This document shows, in pieces, positions 60,445 through 64,000 of a stretch of DNA of 64,000 bases. The translations under genes and the position numbers were made by a program. Within the stretch, counting starts at the first letter, position 1. Each line of letters starts with the position of its first letter. The stretch is from Actinoplanes sichuanensis (GTDB lineage Bacteria > Actinomycetota > Actinomycetes > Mycobacteriales > Micromonosporaceae). The stretch covers positions 8,494,001 to 8,558,000 of the forward strand of contig NZ_AP028461.1 in NCBI RefSeq assembly GCF_033097365.1, read 5' to 3'. The notes below the pieces were generated by a model that saw only the letters and a program-made list of their open reading frames with translations, made no database searches and was not told the DNA's origin.

Positions 60445-60823
60445 TGGAGGTGCCGGGAATCGAACCCGGGTCCTTCGTTGTTTTGTCAGGGCTTCTCCGA
60501 GCGCAGCTCACTATGTCCCTACTCGGCCCTCCGACTCACGTGAGCAAGTTCGGACGACGGGCCCAGTCACTGATTGATCTCGCCGCAAGGTCCCCGTGAC
60601 CGGGACCCATTGGCCAGCCTCCTAGCTGATGCCGGCAGCTGGGACGGAGGCGCTCCCAGACCGACAGACCACGCTACTTGCCTCAGGCGGCGAGAGCGTA
60701 CTGGTCAGCGTCAAACTTTTCGTTGGCGCTTATAAGTTTCCGACGACCGATTCTCGAGACGACGTCGGCTTCCTCGGCTCGCTTCCCCTGTCTCCACGTA
60801 CGAAGTCGAAACCAGTCACCCCC
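60445..60823 (-). ncRNA. ssrA: Transfer-messenger RNA (tmRNA)
   Basis: Minus strand, about 379 nt without CCA. The 5' end GGGGGTGACTGGTTTCGAC pairs with the 3' CACCTCC to form the acceptor stem (one G-U), and the 3' end has the T-arm GGGTTCGATTCCC. The tag reading frame runs from 60727 to 60683 and encodes ANEKFDADQYALAA followed by TGA, ending in the usual ALAA degradation signal. It rescues stalled ribosomes together with SmpB, which is encoded 0.9 kb upstream on the same strand. Confidence 0.96.
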
Positions 60824-60829
60824 ATGTCG

Positions 60830-60835
60830 GTATTA
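60830..60835 (-). promoter_or_regulatory. -10 box of ssrA
   Basis: TAATAC on the minus strand, six bases before the predicted 5' G of tmRNA at 60823. No good -35 seen. Confidence 0.6.
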
Positions 60836-60848
60836 CCGCCTGGCAATC

Positions 60849-61538
60849 TTAACCCATCCGGCAGGAACCTCCACCGACGGAGCAGGCCACCGGTCGTACC
60901 GCGTCGGCCACGTCCTTGGCGCCCTGGAAACCCGCGGTGATGGACTGGCCGCCGGCCAGCGACTTCCCGCGCAGGGTGACGGTGTCACCGCTGACGCTCA
61001 CGGTGGCGTTCCACGCGCCGCGCACCTCGACGTCGGCGCTGGACGGGTAGGTGATCGTGACCGACCAGTCGCGGGCACTCGCGTCGTTGTTGACGATCCG
61101 GACCGCGGCGATGAACCCGTCCCGCCAGTTGGCGCTGGTCGAGTAGGTGGCGGTGAACACGTCAGGCGTGGGCGAGGGGCTGGCGCTGCGGGAGGGTGAG
61201 GCGCTCGGCGTACGGCTGACGCTCTTTGAAGGTTTGACCGAGGCCGACGCGGACGGTGAGCGGGACGCCGTCGCCGAGGGTGACGCCGAGGCGGAAGCCG
61301 AGGTGGACGGGTCGAGGGACGGCGTCACCGTGGCTGATTCGGTCGATGGGGCGGTGGCCGGCAGGGAGCCCTGGGCGGCCTGGAGGTTCGTGGTCGGCTG
61401 GACCATCAGCGGCTCGCCGCTGCCGGCCGACCCGCCGGCGACCACGGCGACCCAGACGACCAGGGCGACGAGGACCGCGGCGGCGGAGCCGAGCACGAGG
61501 CGGGCCAAGATGAACTGACGGGTGGCATGCTTCGCCAA
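60849..61538 (-). CDS. Membrane-anchored CBM2 (cellulose-binding-like) protein
   Basis: 229 aa. Short cytoplasmic N-terminus, one helix (LVLGSAAAVLVALVVWVAVVAG), a long Ser/Ala/Pro low-complexity spacer (residues about 60-125), then a CBM2-type beta sandwich (FTATYSTSANWRDGFIAAVRIVN, ARDWSVTITYPSSADVEVRGAWNATVSVSG, LAGGQSITAGFQG) ending in a Cys pair (VACSVGGGSC). No catalytic domain. It may tether the cell to polysaccharide. Tandem 19-bp repeats lie just upstream. Confidence 0.82.
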   Translation of the reverse strand: MAKHATRQFILARLVLGSAAAVLVALVVWVAVVAGGSAGSGEPLMVQPTTNLQAAQGSLPATAPSTESATVTPSLDPSTSASASASPSATASRSPSASASVKPSKSVSRTPSASPSRSASPSPTPDVFTATYSTSANWRDGFIAAVRIVNNDASARDWSVTITYPSSADVEVRGAWNATVSVSGDTVTLRGKSLAGGQSITAGFQGAKDVADAVRPVACSVGGGSCRMG

Positions 61539-61564
61539 GGGGGTGGCTCTCCCTCACGGCATCG

Positions 61565-61638
61565 GAAGATCGAAACGGCAGCGGAAGATCGAAACGGCAG
61601 CGGAAGACGGAACAGCGGCGAAAGACGGAACGGCGGCG
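61565..61638. repeat. Tandem repeat of about 19 bp, 4 units
   Basis: Two identical 19-bp units GAAGATCGAAACGGCAGCG (61565-61583, 61584-61602), followed by two diverged 17-18-bp units to about 61638. It starts 27 bp upstream of the CBM2 protein start, in its leader or promoter. Confidence 0.8.
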
Positions 61639-61732
61639 GACAACCGCGCGACAGGGAAAGATCGCACGATTGTGGAGGATGGGGCAACGGCGGATCAGGC
61701 GAAGATCAAAGCCTGGCGGGCGAGAATACCCG

Positions 61733-62209
61733 TCAGTCCATCCCCTTCGCACGGCGGCCCATCGCCCGGTTGATCTCCCGCTGCGCGTCCCGACTGGCCA
61801 TGTCCTGACGCTTGTCGTACGACTTCTTGCCCTTGGCCACGCCGAGCTCGACCTTCGCATACCCGTTGTGGAAGTAGACCGAGAGCGGGACCAGGGTGAC
61901 GCCGTCGTCACGCAGTTTGCCCAGCATCTTGTGGATCTCTTCGCGGTGCAGCAGCAGCTTGCGCACCCGGCGCGGCTCGTGGTTGGTCCAGGTGCCCTGC
62001 GTGTACTCCGGGATGTGCATCCCGTGCAGGTAGATCTCGCCGTCCTTCTCGTGGCCGAACGCGTCGACCAGGGACGACCGGCCGGCCCGCAACGACTTCA
62101 CCTCGGTGCCGGTGAGGACCATGCCGGCCTCGTAGGTGTCGAGGATGGTGTAGTCGTGGTACGCCTTCCGATTGGAGGCGACGACCTTGCGGCCCTGTTC
62201 CCGTGGCAT
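61733..62209 (-). CDS. smpB: SsrA-binding protein SmpB
   Basis: 158 aa. Family blocks: [115 protein letters not shown]. It binds tmRNA and places it in the stalled ribosome. 22 bp after the M23 peptidase gene, so probably co-transcribed with it. Confidence 0.97.
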   Translation of the reverse strand: MPREQGRKVVASNRKAYHDYTILDTYEAGMVLTGTEVKSLRAGRSSLVDAFGHEKDGEIYLHGMHIPEYTQGTWTNHEPRRVRKLLLHREEIHKMLGKLRDDGVTLVPLSVYFHNGYAKVELGVAKGKKSYDKRQDMASRDAQREINRAMGRRAKGMD

Positions 62210-62231
62210 GAGCGAAAAGCCTACCCGGGGT

Positions 62232-63461
62232 TCAGCAGAGACAGCCGGGGAGGTAATTGAGCGGGTTGCGGGGCACCCCGCCGAACCTGGTCTCGAAGTG
62301 CAGGTGCGCTCCGGTCGAAGCTCCTGTGCTGCCGACCCGGCCGATCACCTCGCCACGCCTGACGTAGTCGCCGACCCGCACGTAGATCCGGGACTGGTGG
62401 GCGTAGCAGGTGGTGAAGCCGTACCCACTCAATCGTCCGTGGTTGATGCACGTGTACCGACCGTAACCGCCGTTCCAGTCGGCCTGGATGACCCGGCCGG
62501 AGGCGGCGGCCCGGATCGGGCTGCCCGAGCCGGCCGCGAAGTCCGTACCGGCGTGCAGTTGCCAGACCCGGTAGTAGGGGTCGTAGCGGTTGCCGTAGTC
62601 ACTGCTCTTCCAACCGCGGACGGGCATCAGGAGGTGCCCACCGGGATAGCGGCTGCCGACACCGCCCCGGTTCTCCCAGCCGCGGACCGACGACCGGACC
62701 CGGTGCTCGGCCCGGACCGCGGCCCGATACTGGGCCAGGACCGTGGTGCGTTGGGCCTCGGCGGCCCGCAGGGCGGTCTGCCGGGCGAGCACCAGGTGGT
62801 AGAGCGCCTGCCGAGCGCGGATGGCGGCCGCCTGGGCGTTCTGTGCGGCGCGGAGCTTGTCGACGGCTGATCGTTCGGCCGCCTCGGCGACACGCTTGGC
62901 GGCGCCGGCCCGGTCCTGCGCGGCGCGGGCCTCCCGCCGGGCGCCGAAGAGGGTACGGACCTCCTCCTGCTCCCGGGTCTGGAGGTATTCGACGAGCCCG
63001 AGGCGGTCCAGCATGTCCTGTGGCCCGCTCGATCGGGCGAGCATGTTGAACCGGGTGAGTCGGCTGCCCATGTAGCTCGTCGCCGCGATCTCGTCGACCC
63101 GGGCCCGGGCCTGGTCGAGCCGCCCGGCCGCGACCTGGTAGTCGCCGACGACCCGCCGGTGCTCGCTGCGGGCCAGGTCGGCGTTGCGGCGAGCCAGGTC
63201 CGCCTGCACACGGGTGGCGACGACCACGCCGCGCGTGGTGGCGACCCGGTTCTGGGCGGCCGGGAAGGCGGCGGTGGCGCGGGCCAGGTTGGTCGCGGCG
63301 GTACGGGCGGCCGCGCTCGCGTTCTCCAGGAGGGCCTCGGCTCGGCGGACGGCCCGGGCCGCGTCGTCGTTGCGGTCTGCGGCGGCCGGTCGGGGTCCGG
63401 TCAGGACGGTTCCCAGGATGCCGAGGAGGCAGAGGCAGGCGGCGATCAGGCGGTACCTCAC
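62232..63461 (-). CDS. Secreted M23 (LytM) peptidase with coiled coil, EnvC-like
   Basis: 409 aa. Signal peptide [20 protein letters not shown], cleavage near AAA/D. A long Ala/Arg-rich coiled coil (about 30-265) precedes the M23 domain: [28 protein letters not shown] and [19 protein letters not shown], with the zinc ligands of HxxxD and HxH. The coiled-coil plus M23 layout next to ftsX suggests a cell-wall hydrolase or amidase activator controlled by FtsEX; that is inference from the neighbouring gene. Separated from ftsX by a terminator hairpin. Confidence 0.92.
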   Translation of the reverse strand: MRYRLIAACLCLLGILGTVLTGPRPAAADRNDDAARAVRRAEALLENASAAARTAATNLARATAAFPAAQNRVATTRGVVVATRVQADLARRNADLARSEHRRVVGDYQVAAGRLDQARARVDEIAATSYMGSRLTRFNMLARSSGPQDMLDRLGLVEYLQTREQEEVRTLFGARREARAAQDRAGAAKRVAEAAERSAVDKLRAAQNAQAAAIRARQALYHLVLARQTALRAAEAQRTTVLAQYRAAVRAEHRVRSSVRGWENRGGVGSRYPGGHLLMPVRGWKSSDYGNRYDPYYRVWQLHAGTDFAAGSGSPIRAAASGRVIQADWNGGYGRYTCINHGRLSGYGFTTCYAHQSRIYVRVGDYVRRGEVIGRVGSTGASTGAHLHFETRFGGVPRNPLNYLPGCLC

Positions 63462-63506
63462 CGGGTCACGCTACCGCGACCAATCACCCTCAAAGCCCCA
63501 AAACGC

Positions 63507-63544
63507 CCGATGGCCGCATCCCTGTCCGGGAATGCGGCCATCGG
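63507..63544 (-). terminator. Terminator after ftsX
   Basis: Perfect 13-bp arms CCGATGGCCGCAT (63507-63519) and ATGCGGCCATCGG (63532-63544). On the minus strand it is 14 bp past the ftsX stop, followed by GCGTTTTGG. Confidence 0.85.
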
Positions 63545-63557
63545 CACGGTCAGGTCG

Positions 63558-64000
63558 TCAGACCTTCAGGTAGAAGCGCAGCGTGATCCACGCGGTGACC
63601 GCGCTGACCAGGGCGCCCACACCGGCCAACAGCGGCAGCATGAGCAGCACGTTGCCGGTGGGGATCGGGGTGAGGATCGTGGTGAGCGCCTGGAGCTTGT
63701 TGTCCAGCAGGACCACCTTGGCGATGAAGAGCGCCACGAAGCCCAGGATCGCGCCGATCAGACCGGCGACCACCGCCTCCAGCACGAACGGCGCCTGGAT
63801 GAACCAGTTCGATGCGCCGACGAGCTTCATCACCGCGACCTCACGGCGCTTGCTGTAGGCCGCCACCTGGATGGTGTTACCCACGAGGAGCAAGGCGGCC
63901 ACCGCCATGAAGCCCGCGACGATCAGCGCCGCCAGCTGGATCGAGTTGAAGATGTCGAAGACCTCTTCAAGGATGTCACTCTGGTCGATGATCTGCCGGA
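63558..64000 (-). CDS. ftsX: Cell division permease-like protein FtsX, C-terminal part (runs off window)
   Basis: The frame is open through the right window edge. The visible 147 residues include IFNSIQLAALIVAGFMAVAALLLVGNTIQVAAYSKRREVAVMKLVGASNWFIQAPFVLEAVVAGLIGAI and end VSAVTAWITLRFYLKV: the FtsX-type permease domain with the RREVAVMKLVGAS coupling segment and three helices. It works with FtsE at the septum to activate peptidoglycan hydrolases. Confidence 0.95.
   Translation of the reverse strand, partial: RQIIDQSDILEEVFDIFNSIQLAALIVAGFMAVAALLLVGNTIQVAAYSKRREVAVMKLVGASNWFIQAPFVLEAVVAGLIGAILGFVALFIAKVVLLDNKLQALTTILTPIPTGNVLLMLPLLAGVGALVSAVTAWITLRFYLKV

Overview
This window is high-GC actinobacterial chromosome. 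The best guess is a member of the Micromonosporaceae, probably Actinoplanes or a close relative. The grounds are very high third-position GC, an S-(hydroxymethyl)mycothiol dehydrogenase (mycothiol is the actinobacterial thiol), an actinobacterial-type tmRNA tag ending in ALAA, many leaderless starts with a TANNNT box 6-7 nt before ATG, and a complete single-membrane type IV pilus cluster of the kind reported for Actinoplanes zoospores. The genus is an inference; the phylum is well supported. No integrase, transposase, CRISPR array or rRNA was found.

Region 1 (1-7.3 kb) is mixed metabolism and signalling: the start of an FAD monooxygenase, a LigD-like protein with an intact phosphoesterase domain but a broken ligase domain, a GH63-like glycosidase, a MarR regulator followed by the mycothiol-dependent formaldehyde dehydrogenase, a cupin, and a PAS/EAL cyclic-di-GMP protein. 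Region 2 (7.5-24.7 kb) is the accessory, defence-flavoured part: a 1398-aa COG1112-type helicase with a C-terminal PD-(D/E)XK nuclease; an AT-richer gap with inverted repeats; small orphan genes; a helicase / beta-family / primase-polymerase trio whose genes each start just after a TACCGT-like box; a two-copy 106-bp repeat; a GAF/SpoIIE phosphatase; and a Cas4/RecB-like nuclease with four cysteines in a 4-bp overlap with an unknown 514-aa partner.

Region 3 (24.8-28.9 kb) has a membrane GGDEF-EAL protein, an MFS transporter and a GlxA/AraC regulator. Region 4 (28.9-37.3 kb) is the type IV pilus cluster pilB-pilT-pilC-pilA-pilD-pilM-pilN-pilO, closed by a strong terminator and followed by a stand-alone receiver protein. 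No secretin or pilP is present, as expected for a single-membrane cell. Region 5 (37.5-44 kb) holds tRNA-Ala(GGC), a YqgE/AlgH protein, MTA phosphorylase, a secreted CE1 esterase with CBM2, a lytic-transglycosylase-like protein and a secreted repeat protein.

Region 6 (44.1-57.6 kb) is an exopolysaccharide locus. An initiating phosphoglycosyltransferase, Wzz-like protein, Wzy/WaaL-like polymerase or ligase and Wzx-like flippase form one minus-strand operon joined by 4-bp start/stop overlaps. Nearby are two GT4-type glycosyltransferases, a GT-C-like membrane protein, a sugar-nucleotide epimerase, and a closely related pair of secreted proteins in inverted orientation. Region 7 (58-64 kb) has an unknown secreted protein, a vanadium-type haloperoxidase, tmRNA (ssrA), a CBM2 membrane protein with tandem repeats upstream, smpB, an M23 peptidase and the 3' part of ftsX.

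The most promising candidates for undescribed biology are the helicase/beta/PrimPol trio, the Fe-S-type nuclease with its unknown partner, and the dead-ligase LigD paralogue. All functional claims rest on motifs read by eye; no database search was possible.
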